From NCBI GenBank assembly GCA_038131165.1, contig JAYPOZ010000047.1, positions 1 to 31,658 of the forward strand: a stretch of DNA of 31,658 nucleotides, in the 5' to 3' direction. This DNA is from UBA6544 sp038131165 (GTDB lineage Bacteria > Pseudomonadota > Alphaproteobacteria > UBA8366). This document shows positions 7,099 through 14,205 of the stretch, piece after piece. The notes under the pieces are model-generated. The model was not told the origin of the DNA and made no database searches. It saw nothing but the letters and a program-made list of their open reading frames with translations. Made by a program: the position numbers and the translations under genes. Numbering within the stretch: position 1 is the first letter of the stretch; each line of letters opens with the position of its first letter.

Positions 7099-8202
7099 AT
7101 GGTTCATCTCGGCTTTTTTGCGATGCCGCTGCACCCCAAGGAACGGGTGTACCGGGAGGTGATGGAGGAAAACCGCGAGGCGGTGATCCTGGCGGACAAA
7201 CTGGGCTTCACCGAGGCATGGATCGGCGAGCATCAGACCTCGGTCTCGGAGCCGATCACGGACCCCTACCTGTTCATGGCGACGCTGATCCACCAGACCC
7301 GGAACATCAAGTTCGGCACGGCGGTGTTGAACCTCTCCTACCACCATCCGGTCAAACTGGCGATGCAGATCGCGATGTTCGACCAGATCAGCGGCGGCCG
7401 CACGCTGGTCGGCATCGGGCCCGGCGGACTGATCAGCGATTCGGAAATATTCGAGGTGGACCGCGAGCGCTCCTACGAGATGATGGTGGAATGCGTCGAC
7501 ATCATGGAGCTGCTGTGGACGCAGGACGCGCCGATCGACTTCAAGGGCGCGTTCTGGAACGTGATCCTGAAGGAGTTTATCGAGGATGCGGTTGGCGTCG
7601 GGCGCATGCCGAAGCCCTTGCAGCGGCCAAAGCCGCCGATCGCCTATGCGATGCGGAGCCCGAAGTCCGGTGCCTCGAAACTATTGGCGGAGCGCGACTG
7701 GATTCCGATCTCGGGGAATTTCGTGCCTTCCGGATTCATCAAGAGCCAGTGGGAAGATTACTGCAATCAGAGAGAGCTTCTCGGCAAACGGCCGGACCCC
7801 GAAAATTGGCGCGCCGGGCGCAGCGTCCTGGTCGCGGAGAGCAACGCCCAGGCAGAGGAATACGTGAGCCAGGCCGAAGGCGGATTTCGGCATTACTTCC
7901 ACTATCTGCGGACCTTGGAGGCCAAGCGGAACATGATGGACGCGACGGCGCAGCAGCGCGAGGCGTTCGTCGCCGGCCAGGTCAACGAGGCGTTGGAAGA
8001 CCAGGTCATCGCCGGCGACGCGGACACAGTGCTGGAGAAGCTGATCGCCTATCGCGACGAGGTGGGCCCCTTCGGCACGCTGCTGATGACCGGGCACGAT
8101 TGGGACGACAAGGAGTTGTGGCAAGGCTCGATGCGCCGCCTCGCCGAAGACGTGATGCCGCGCTTCAGCCAGCATGCCGGGGCGACGGATATCCGCTACT
8201 GA
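7099..8202 (+). CDS. LLM class flavin-dependent oxidoreductase
   Basis: The 367-residue protein belongs to the bacterial luciferase-like TIM-barrel monooxygenases, which use FMNH2 (or F420) and often oxygen. Visible family features are the N-terminal strand with LGFFAMPLHP, the GFTEAWIGEHQ segment (about 36-46), the TAVLNLSYHHPVKLA block (about 74-88), and DQISGGRTLVGIGPGG (about 95-110), which lines the flavin phosphate site. An AGGAGG-type site lies shortly before the ATG. The gene follows the ThDP enzyme by 26 bases and ends the ligase operon. Family members oxidise aldehydes, alkanes, sulfonates or cyclic ketones. An aldehyde or ketone made by the ThDP enzyme would be a sensible substrate, but that is inference. 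The cognate flavin reductase is not in the window. Confidence 0.88.
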   Translation: MVHLGFFAMPLHPKERVYREVMEENREAVILADKLGFTEAWIGEHQTSVSEPITDPYLFMATLIHQTRNIKFGTAVLNLSYHHPVKLAMQIAMFDQISGGRTLVGIGPGGLISDSEIFEVDRERSYEMMVECVDIMELLWTQDAPIDFKGAFWNVILKEFIEDAVGVGRMPKPLQRPKPPIAYAMRSPKSGASKLLAERDWIPISGNFVPSGFIKSQWEDYCNQRELLGKRPDPENWRAGRSVLVAESNAQAEEYVSQAEGGFRHYFHYLRTLEAKRNMMDATAQQREAFVAGQVNEALEDQVIAGDADTVLEKLIAYRDEVGPFGTLLMTGHDWDDKELWQGSMRRLAEDVMPRFSQHAGATDIRY

Positions 8203-8205
8203 GCG

Positions 8206-8233
8206 AAAAAAGCGGCGGTCCGAAGACCGCCGC
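8206..8233 (-). terminator. Intrinsic terminator, oriented for minus-strand transcription
   Basis: Read on the minus strand, this is a perfect 9-bp GC-rich stem (GCGGCGGTC / GACCGCCGC) closed by a stable TTCG tetraloop and followed at once by six T. On the plus strand the same stem has the A tract before it and no T tract after it. It lies just after the LLM stop codon, so it faces against the operon that it borders. Confidence 0.7.
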
Positions 8234-8355
8234 AAGTCCGGGGAGGGAGGAGATCCCACTGGCGGCAGGGAGATACCGCACGCTTTTATCTATGCTAGAG
8301 TTAGGCGGATTTTTTCCGCACCCGCGTTAAATATTCTTGCGAAAGGATATCCGCC

Positions 8356-9639
8356 ATGAGCCAAGACCTTGATCTCGAACCCTTCTGGTGGGAGGCCGCT
8401 CCCCGCCGAGAACTGGCCGAAGCGCCGCTGCCGGCCGAGGCCGATGTCGCGGTCGTCGGCTCCGGCTTTGCCGGCACCAGCGCCGCCATTGTATTGGCCC
8501 GGGCCGGGCGCAAGGTCGCCGTACTGGAGAAGGACCGCCCCGGGGAAGGCGCTTCGAGCCGCAACGGCGGCATCGCCAGCGGCAACCTGCGCATGACCTT
8601 CGGCACCATGATCAAGACCTATGGCCTGGAGCGCGCGAAAATCATCTACGGCGAAGGCAATGCCGCGCGCGAGGACCTGAAGCGCTTCGTCGAGCAGGAG
8701 AAGATCGACTGCGACTATCAGGAAGTCGGGCGCTGGACCGGCGCCTACCGGCCCAAACACTACGAGGCCCAGGCCCGCGAGGCGGAGTTCCTGAATCAGC
8801 ATTTCGATACCGGCGCCTATATGGTCGCAAAGGCCGACCAGCACCAGGAGATCGGCAGCGACCTCTATCACGGCGGCCAGATCCGGCCCGACATTCACGG
8901 CGTGCATCCGGGCAAGCTGCATCACGGCATGCTGGAACGGGCGATGGAGGCGGGCGTCGAGGTCCATAACCGCACCGAAGTCACCGGTATCCAGCGCGAC
9001 GGCGACCGCTTCGAGGTGCGCACCAGCCGCGGCACCATCAAGGCGCGACATGTCATCGTCGCGACCAACGGCTACACCGGAAAGGCAACGCCCTGGCTGC
9101 AGCGCCGCGTGATCCCGATCCCGAGCCAGATCATCGCGACCGAGCCGCTCGGCAAGGAGGTGATGGACCGGCTGATGCCGAAGAAGCGCATGCTCGGCGA
9201 ATCGCGGAACCTCTATAATTATTTCCGCCCCTCGCCCGATGGCACCCGCATCGTCTTCGGCGGCAAGGCCGGGACGATCACCGACGATTCGATCGAGAAG
9301 TCCCGGCATCTGAAGAAGGTACTCGTCGAAATTTTCCCGGAGCTGAAGGATGTCGGCCTCACCCACTCGTGGTGGGGCTATACCGGATTCACCTTCGACT
9401 ACATGCCGAAGCTCGTGGTCAACGACGGGGTGCACTACGCCACCGGGTTCTGCGGCTCCGGCGTCGTTTGGGCGCGCTGGCTCGGCACCAAGGCCGCTCA
9501 TTCGATCGTCGGCAACCGGGAAGCCGAAACCGCCTTCGCGGCGGACGACTTCGTTACCAAGCCGCTCTATTTCGGCCGACCCTGGTTCCTGCCGATGGTC
9601 TATTTCTGGTACGGCATGAAGGACCGCATGGGGATGTAG
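8356..9639 (+). CDS. FAD-dependent oxidoreductase, DAO family (PuuB/OrdL-like)
   Basis: The protein has 427 residues. A Rossmann dinucleotide motif VVGSGFAGTSAA (glycines 35, 37 and 40) is followed by VLEKDRPGEGASSRNGG, the FAD-contacting segment typical of D-amino acid oxidase/glycine oxidase family members. ATNGYTG and the C-terminal GYTGFTFDYMPK and TGFCGSGVVWARWLGTKAA blocks complete the FAD domain. The closest described relatives by these motifs are gamma-glutamylputrescine oxidase and other OrdL-like amine oxidases, which oxidise secondary or primary amines to imines with release of H2O2. The substrate here is not determined. It stands alone, 153 bases after the LLM gene and convergent with the amidohydrolase. 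AAAGGATAT precedes the ATG. Confidence 0.85.
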   Translation: MSQDLDLEPFWWEAAPRRELAEAPLPAEADVAVVGSGFAGTSAAIVLARAGRKVAVLEKDRPGEGASSRNGGIASGNLRMTFGTMIKTYGLERAKIIYGEGNAAREDLKRFVEQEKIDCDYQEVGRWTGAYRPKHYEAQAREAEFLNQHFDTGAYMVAKADQHQEIGSDLYHGGQIRPDIHGVHPGKLHHGMLERAMEAGVEVHNRTEVTGIQRDGDRFEVRTSRGTIKARHVIVATNGYTGKATPWLQRRVIPIPSQIIATEPLGKEVMDRLMPKKRMLGESRNLYNYFRPSPDGTRIVFGGKAGTITDDSIEKSRHLKKVLVEIFPELKDVGLTHSWWGYTGFTFDYMPKLVVNDGVHYATGFCGSGVVWARWLGTKAAHSIVGNREAETAFAADDFVTKPLYFGRPWFLPMVYFWYGMKDRMGM

Positions 9640-9680
9640 GCGGCGGACGAACAGCGGGCGCTGGGACCAAAAGCGCCGCC

Positions 9681-10535
9681 TCAGGAAACGCCGAAATACG
9701 CCTCCGCATTGCGCCGCAGGACTTTTTCGACGATTTCGTCGGAATACCCCAGCTGCTGCCAGTCGGCCACCACCTTCGGATACTCCAGGCAGGGGAAGTC
9801 GCAGCCGAACATCACGCGGTCCTGCAGGCGCGTACCGATCTCCCGCTGCAATTCCGGCGAGAACTGGCGCGGCCCCCAGCCGTGCAATTCGTAGCTGACG
9901 TTGCCCTTGTGCAGCAGCACCGCGATCATCTCGTCCTGCCACGGGTAGGCGGGACGCGCGGCCAGGATGCGCAGTTCCGGAAATTTTGCGGCGGCGATGT
10001 CGATGTGCCGCGGATGGCCGTCGTCAAGGATGAGGCCCTGGCCGCCCGGCGTGCCCTGGCCGATGCCGGTCAGCCCGGTCATGATCATCACCGGCGTGTC
10101 GGTCTCGATGGCCATTTCATAGAACGGGAACCAACGCGGATCGCTTGCCGGCACGCCGACGCCCTGGCCGGACACCGCGAAGGCAACAAAGCCGGCGTCG
10201 GCGTCTTGGGCGCGGCGGAACTCCTCCAGCGATTCCTCGCAACGGCGCGGGTCGAACATCAGCCAGTGGCCGAAGATGACGTCCCGATTGCGCCGCGCCA
10301 CGTCGAAGGCGTAGTCGTGATACGCGCGAATTTCCTCGATCGGCAGCATCTTGTGGAACGCCAGGTCGAGGATCACCCGCACGTTGTGCTGGCGCCAGTA
10401 GTCGGTCATCTCGTCCTCGCCCCAATGGCGGCCTTTGGTGCGCCAGATCTTCTCCTGGCGGGCAAGATCCGCTTCGGTGCGGAAGATATGGGCTTTTTCC
10501 GTGGCCCAGTGCGAATGACAATCGAACAGCTGCAT
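9681..10535 (-). CDS. Amidohydrolase_2 family TIM-barrel protein
   Basis: The 284-residue protein starts at the ATG whose A is shared with the stop codon of the upstream ligase gene (TGATG), so translation is probably coupled. The longer open frame upstream lies inside the ligase gene and is not used. The protein begins with the metal-binding H-x-H motif of the amidohydrolase superfamily (FDCHSHW, H7 and H9) and ends with VMFGCDFP, whose D246 is the usual catalytic or metal aspartate. The middle histidines are missing: the expected PvxIHxG reads PVMIMTG (M152) and the expected AHxGG reads AARPAYPW. As I recall, the RPAYPWQDEMIAVLLHK block resembles proteins labelled 4-hydroxyphenyl-beta-ketoacyl-CoA hydrolase in phenylpropanoid degradation, which would fit a CoA-ligase partner. 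Confidence 0.8.
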   Translation of the reverse strand: MQLFDCHSHWATEKAHIFRTEADLARQEKIWRTKGRHWGEDEMTDYWRQHNVRVILDLAFHKMLPIEEIRAYHDYAFDVARRNRDVIFGHWLMFDPRRCEESLEEFRRAQDADAGFVAFAVSGQGVGVPASDPRWFPFYEMAIETDTPVMIMTGLTGIGQGTPGGQGLILDDGHPRHIDIAAAKFPELRILAARPAYPWQDEMIAVLLHKGNVSYELHGWGPRQFSPELQREIGTRLQDRVMFGCDFPCLEYPKVVADWQQLGYSDEIVEKVLRRNAEAYFGVS

Positions 10536-12028
10536 CAGAGAATTCCCTCGCCGGCTTTGCGTTGATCCAATAGGCGCCGTGCCTTGCCCTCGCCGCCCGC
10601 GGTGTTCGCGAGTTCCGCCAGCGCCCCCTCGTCGTGAAGCGTGATCTCGACGCCGACGCCCAAATCCTCGCGAAGCCGCCGCGACAGCACTTCCGCGAGG
10701 CCTTCGCGGCTGGGCGCGGTTCGGCGCACCTCGACACGTACTTCCATCTCGTCGCGAGGCACGCCATCGCTCTCGTCGCGCCGCACCACGCAAATCCATT
10801 CTCCGGTGGTGCGCGGATCGCTTTTGATCGCCCGCAAGCAGGCCATCGGGTAGACGTTCACGCCGCGCAGCTTCACCATCGCGTCGCTGCGTCCGAGCAT
10901 GTGACCCATGCGCCGGAAATGACTGCCGCAATCGCAGCGCGTCGCCGGTTCAATCCGGCCTAGATCGCGTAAATTGTAGCGGATCACCGGCGGCATGCTG
11001 CGAAAGAACACCGTGGCGACCAGATTGCCCTGCTCGCCCGGCGGCAGTGGTGCGCCGGTCTCGACATCGACCACCTCCAGGTAGACGCAATCCTCCATCA
11101 GATGCATCCCCGCCTGGTGCGTGCATTCGAAGCCCGCCGTGCCGATTTCGTGGGTGCCGTAGGTGTCGTAGATCGGACAGCCCCAGCGGTCCTGCAGGTC
11201 GCGGCGCAGCGTCCCGTCGAGATCGGGGCCGAGAAAACTGCGGATGAACTTGGTCTCGAGATCGCGCACGTCCCGGCCGAGTTCGGTCTCGCAGGCCGCG
11301 GCCAGCCGCAGCAGGTATTCCGGAAAGCTCGTCCAGAGATTGGTGCCGTAGCGAAACGCGAACTCGAGTTGCTGGCGGCTGCCGGTCACCGCGCCGGTCC
11401 CCGTGGTGAGCGGCAGAATGCCGAGATAGTCGTGGCACGCCTTATAGGCGAGCCAGGGCGCGTTCGCGAGGGAGCAGGTCATCGGAATCTGCATCACGTC
11501 GCCCGGGCGCGCGCCCTGGATATACATCGCGCGCGCCCCCGCAAGAGCCTGGGTTTCCCAGGCCATCGGTTCGCTCAGGGTGCCACGGGGAATGCCGGTG
11601 GTGCCGCCGCTGGTCTGCAGCTTGAACGGCGTCGCCCGCATTGCGTCCGCATCGACGCCGTGGAAGTCCCCGTAAGGCGGCCGACGCTCGAGGCTTTCCT
11701 TGATGTCGTCGGAATCGAATGTCGGCAGCCGGGCGATATCGTCGAGAGAGCGGATGTCGCCGGGCTGGAGCCCTGCCGCCTCCCAGCGCTCGCGGTAGAA
11801 CCGATTTCCCCACCCATGTCCGACAACGGCCAGGAAACGCTCGTTCTGAAGGTCGCGGATACGCTCGGCCGGCCACCGGTAGACGGAGGCGGCGAATACA
11901 TCGGGCGGGCTGTATTGCCGGCGATAGGCTTCCCAATCGATGGCGTTGCGATACAAGGGCAGTTTCGAATGCGGCAGGTCCGCCAGACCAAACGAATCGG
12001 CGTTACCGTTTGATGCGCTGGAAGTCAT
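10535..12028 (-). CDS. Phenylacetate-CoA ligase-like adenylating enzyme (PaaK family)
   Basis: The 497-residue protein has PaaK-type ANL motifs. The P-loop is at 138-150 (QTSGGTTGIPRGT). A YDTYGTHEIGTAGFEC block matches the YG-x-(T/S)-E motif, MPPVIRYNLRDLGRI is the adenylate-binding region, and RMGHMLGRSDAMVKLRGVNVYP is the hinge before the small C-terminal domain. PaaK enzymes convert aryl-acetic or related aromatic acids to CoA thioesters. It is slightly longer than canonical PaaK (about 435 residues), the extra length being mainly at the N-terminus. The CDCGSHFRRMG cysteines resemble the small zinc-like site of some PaaK homologues. It is the first gene of a two-gene operon with the amidohydrolase, joined by a one-base overlap. 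The true substrate is unknown. Confidence 0.85.
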   Translation of the reverse strand: MTSSASNGNADSFGLADLPHSKLPLYRNAIDWEAYRRQYSPPDVFAASVYRWPAERIRDLQNERFLAVVGHGWGNRFYRERWEAAGLQPGDIRSLDDIARLPTFDSDDIKESLERRPPYGDFHGVDADAMRATPFKLQTSGGTTGIPRGTLSEPMAWETQALAGARAMYIQGARPGDVMQIPMTCSLANAPWLAYKACHDYLGILPLTTGTGAVTGSRQQLEFAFRYGTNLWTSFPEYLLRLAAACETELGRDVRDLETKFIRSFLGPDLDGTLRRDLQDRWGCPIYDTYGTHEIGTAGFECTHQAGMHLMEDCVYLEVVDVETGAPLPPGEQGNLVATVFFRSMPPVIRYNLRDLGRIEPATRCDCGSHFRRMGHMLGRSDAMVKLRGVNVYPMACLRAIKSDPRTTGEWICVVRRDESDGVPRDEMEVRVEVRRTAPSREGLAEVLSRRLREDLGVGVEITLHDEGALAELANTAGGEGKARRLLDQRKAGEGIL

Positions 12029-12273
12029 TGGTGCCGCAATCCTCTCTTGACGCGAAACTCGGAAACAATGCGATCGGTCTCATTCCGTGCCGACCTTATG
12101 AAATGAACTCGACCGTTTCCGGCAGGGCTCAAGCACGGTGGGGCCGATATGACCGGTCAATAGCGACTTTCGCTGTCGAATAAGACTGTTTCTATGCAGG
12201 ATCCTCGCGTAAAACAGCGGCATTCGATCTTCTTGCTTTCAGGTGCCGCAGCGAAAGGGACGCGAGCCAATCG
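12029..12273. promoter_or_regulatory. Divergent intergenic region with 10-bp palindrome
   Basis: These 245 bases lie between the PaaK-like gene (-) and the glutamine amidotransferase-like gene (+). TGACCGGTCA at 12150-12159 is a perfect 10-bp palindrome near the middle, which could be an operator. Clear sigma-70 boxes are not visible in either direction, and no convincing small gene is seen. Confidence 0.25.
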
Positions 12274-13044
12274 ATGTCAAAGCCAATTGTCGGCGTCGTC
12301 GGGTCTAAGTATCTCATCAACGATCGCATAGCCGTGCAGCGGGTCGGGGAACGCAATCTCCGGGCGGTGGCGGATGCGGCGGACGCGCTACCGCTCATGT
12401 TCGCGGGCACGCCGGAGATTACGGATGTCGGATCGTTGCTCGACACCGTGGACGGCATCCTGCTCACCGGTGGCCGGGCCAATGTCCACCCTTCTCACTT
12501 TAACGTAGAACCGCACCCGAGCCACGAACCCTACGACCTGGACCGGGATGCGGTGACGCTGGCGGTCGCGAAGGCCTGTGTCGAAAAGGGCATCCCGATC
12601 CTGGGTATCTGCCGCGGCATCCAGGAAATGGGGGTCGCCTTCGGCAGCACGCTGCACCCGGAAATCCGCGACCTGCCGGGCCGGATCAATCACCGCGCAC
12701 CGCGCCTGGAGAACGGCGAGATACACCCCGATCCGCAGGTCGTCTTCGCCGACCGACACGATGTCCATCTCACCGCCGGCGGAATCTTCGCTCGGCTCTT
12801 CGGACGCGAGACGATTCGCGTCAACTCGCTCCATGGCCAAGGCATCCTGGAGCCGGGCGAACGGGTCATTGTCGAAGGCCTGGCCGAGGACGGCACGATC
12901 GAGGCCATCCGCATTGCCGATGCGCGAGGATTTGCCCTGGGAGTTCAGTGGCACGCGGAGCACGATCCGCAGACCAATCCGATAAACCGCGATCTGTTCC
13001 GCGCCTTCGGCGATGCCATCCGAAATTGCAAGCGAGCGGCCTGA
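12274..13044 (+). CDS. Gamma-glutamyl-gamma-aminobutyrate hydrolase family protein (peptidase C26)
   Basis: The 256-residue protein has the class I glutamine amidotransferase fold used as a stand-alone hydrolase. The nucleophile is C113 in the elbow PILGICRGIQEM, and the His-Glu pair is H227 and E229 in GVQWHAEHDP. The strand GILLTGGRANVHPSHF and the pattern RVNSLHGQGI match PuuD-type enzymes, which split gamma-glutamyl-GABA into glutamate and GABA in putrescine breakdown. Other members cut gamma-glutamyl amides or hydrolyse peptidoglycan-derived peptides. The rest of a Puu pathway (PuuA, PuuC) is absent, although a PuuB-like oxidase lies 2.6 kb away. The ribosome-binding bases (AAAGGGA) are rather far from the ATG. 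The gene converges on the receiver gene with a 35-base gap. Confidence 0.82.
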   Translation: MSKPIVGVVGSKYLINDRIAVQRVGERNLRAVADAADALPLMFAGTPEITDVGSLLDTVDGILLTGGRANVHPSHFNVEPHPSHEPYDLDRDAVTLAVAKACVEKGIPILGICRGIQEMGVAFGSTLHPEIRDLPGRINHRAPRLENGEIHPDPQVVFADRHDVHLTAGGIFARLFGRETIRVNSLHGQGILEPGERVIVEGLAEDGTIEAIRIADARGFALGVQWHAEHDPQTNPINRDLFRAFGDAIRNCKRAA

Positions 13045-13079
13045 CGGGGGCCGAATCGGCGCGGCTCGAAATCCGGGCG

Positions 13080-14063
13080 TTACTTGCCGGCTTCTTCGAT
13101 CTGGCGGCGCGCCTCTTCGTTCACCTTTCCGGAGAACTTCGACACCATGTTGGTGATCTCCGACGCCATGTCCGTGGAATCCTTGTCCGGATTGAAACCA
13201 GCGAGAATGGCTTGCGACAGGGGCTTCAACAGTTCGACGTCCTTGCGGTTGGGTTTGCGCCAATTGCCGCGGATCGAATCCGCGACGCCGCTCAAGGTCT
13301 GGCACAGATCGCCGACATGCTCGAAACGCGAGCCCGACAGCAGCGCTTCGACCTCGGTGGTCACTTCCGCCAGCCGGCCCACATGGACGCGAATCTCGGG
13401 CGTTATCTTGCCTTCCTGATATGCCGGAAAGATCATCCCGACCAGGAAACTGATCTGATAGGAATGGCGGATCAGGCGTTGATCGTTGATCTCCGACATG
13501 ACGGCGCCGACCGCGGAGCGGAGTTCGGCGGCGCTGACCGGCTCGCCCAGAGCTTTCGAGCGCAGCGTGTTCGGTACGTCGATGAGCGGAATGCCGTCAT
13601 TCGCATCCCGTCCCGCGTCGCGGCGACGGTCCGGCCCGATATAATCGCTGGTCACAACAAACGGCTTCCGGCGCGCTACGAGCGTTTTGATCCGCCCGAA
13701 CAGGTCGGACGGCGAGATCGGCGCCGCCAGAATATCGTCCACACCGCACGCGGCCGCTTTGCGGATGATGTCCGCATTGGCATCCCAGGTCAGCATGATC
13801 ACCGGCACAAACGGGTTTTCGCCGAGCATCCCGCGCCGCATTTTCGAGACCAGCTCGAATATGTCGCCGCCGGGAATCTTCGTGTCAGTGATCAGAAGGT
13901 CGGGCAGACCCGCGACCATCTGCGTTTCAATGGATTTGAGATCGGCGCAATCGTGGACCGAGCGATAACCGGAAGCGGTCATCGCACCACGTATCAATCG
14001 CCTTGTTTCTGACTTCGGGTCCCCCAACACGACCACGATGTCGCCAACATTCGGCTTAGCCAT
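13080..14063 (-). CDS. Orphan response-regulator receiver protein with helical C-terminal region
   Basis: The start chosen is the ATG at 14063 (327 residues); an in-frame TTG further up would add 16 residues. Residues 8-130 form a CheY-like receiver domain. The phosphoacceptor is D60 in LLITDTKIPGGD, and the switch threonine is T92 in VIMLTWD. Two key positions are degenerate: the acidic pair is reduced to one aspartate (GDPKSE, D15), and the conserved lysine before proline is alanine (ILAAPISP, A114). A basic linker with the motif YIGPDRRR follows, then about 180 mostly helical residues with no HTH, GGDEF, EAL or kinase motif that I can see. No histidine kinase is nearby. It may act by protein-protein interaction, possibly with unusual phosphorylation behaviour. 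Confidence 0.75.
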   Translation of the reverse strand: MAKPNVGDIVVVLGDPKSETRRLIRGAMTASGYRSVHDCADLKSIETQMVAGLPDLLITDTKIPGGDIFELVSKMRRGMLGENPFVPVIMLTWDANADIIRKAAACGVDDILAAPISPSDLFGRIKTLVARRKPFVVTSDYIGPDRRRDAGRDANDGIPLIDVPNTLRSKALGEPVSAAELRSAVGAVMSEINDQRLIRHSYQISFLVGMIFPAYQEGKITPEIRVHVGRLAEVTTEVEALLSGSRFEHVGDLCQTLSGVADSIRGNWRKPNRKDVELLKPLSQAILAGFNPDKDSTDMASEITNMVSKFSGKVNEEARRQIEEAGK

Positions 14064-14150
14064 CGGCTTATACAAACCCCGCCCGTCGAATTGTGGGTTT
14101 ATAAAAGCCAACTATTTGCGGAAGGCCAAACCGCCAGACACGATTACTCG

Positions 14151-14158
14151 TTAACCAT
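14151..14158 (+). promoter_or_regulatory. CtrA-like half site in the receiver-gene promoter region
   Basis: The 8-mer TTAACCAT lies 88 bases upstream of the receiver start, in an AT-rich stretch. It matches the half-site form of the CtrA box described in alphaproteobacteria. An imperfect second half (ATAAC) follows. One short match is weak evidence. Confidence 0.25.
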
Positions 14159-14205
14159 AAATAACAAATCTGTTCTCTATAGTTACGGGACCCCGCCGAT
14201 TGGCG

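Noticed and set aside
8290..9942. A 550-codon minus-strand frame opposite the DAO oxidase
   Set aside because: It is antisense to a well-supported FAD enzyme and carries no domain. It could not be linked to the minus-strand terminator at 8206-8233 either.
10536..10931. N-terminal extension of the amidohydrolase
   Set aside because: The extra 132 codons lie inside the PaaK-like gene in another frame and read as an Arg-rich shadow. The H-x-H motif begins right after the ATG at 10535.
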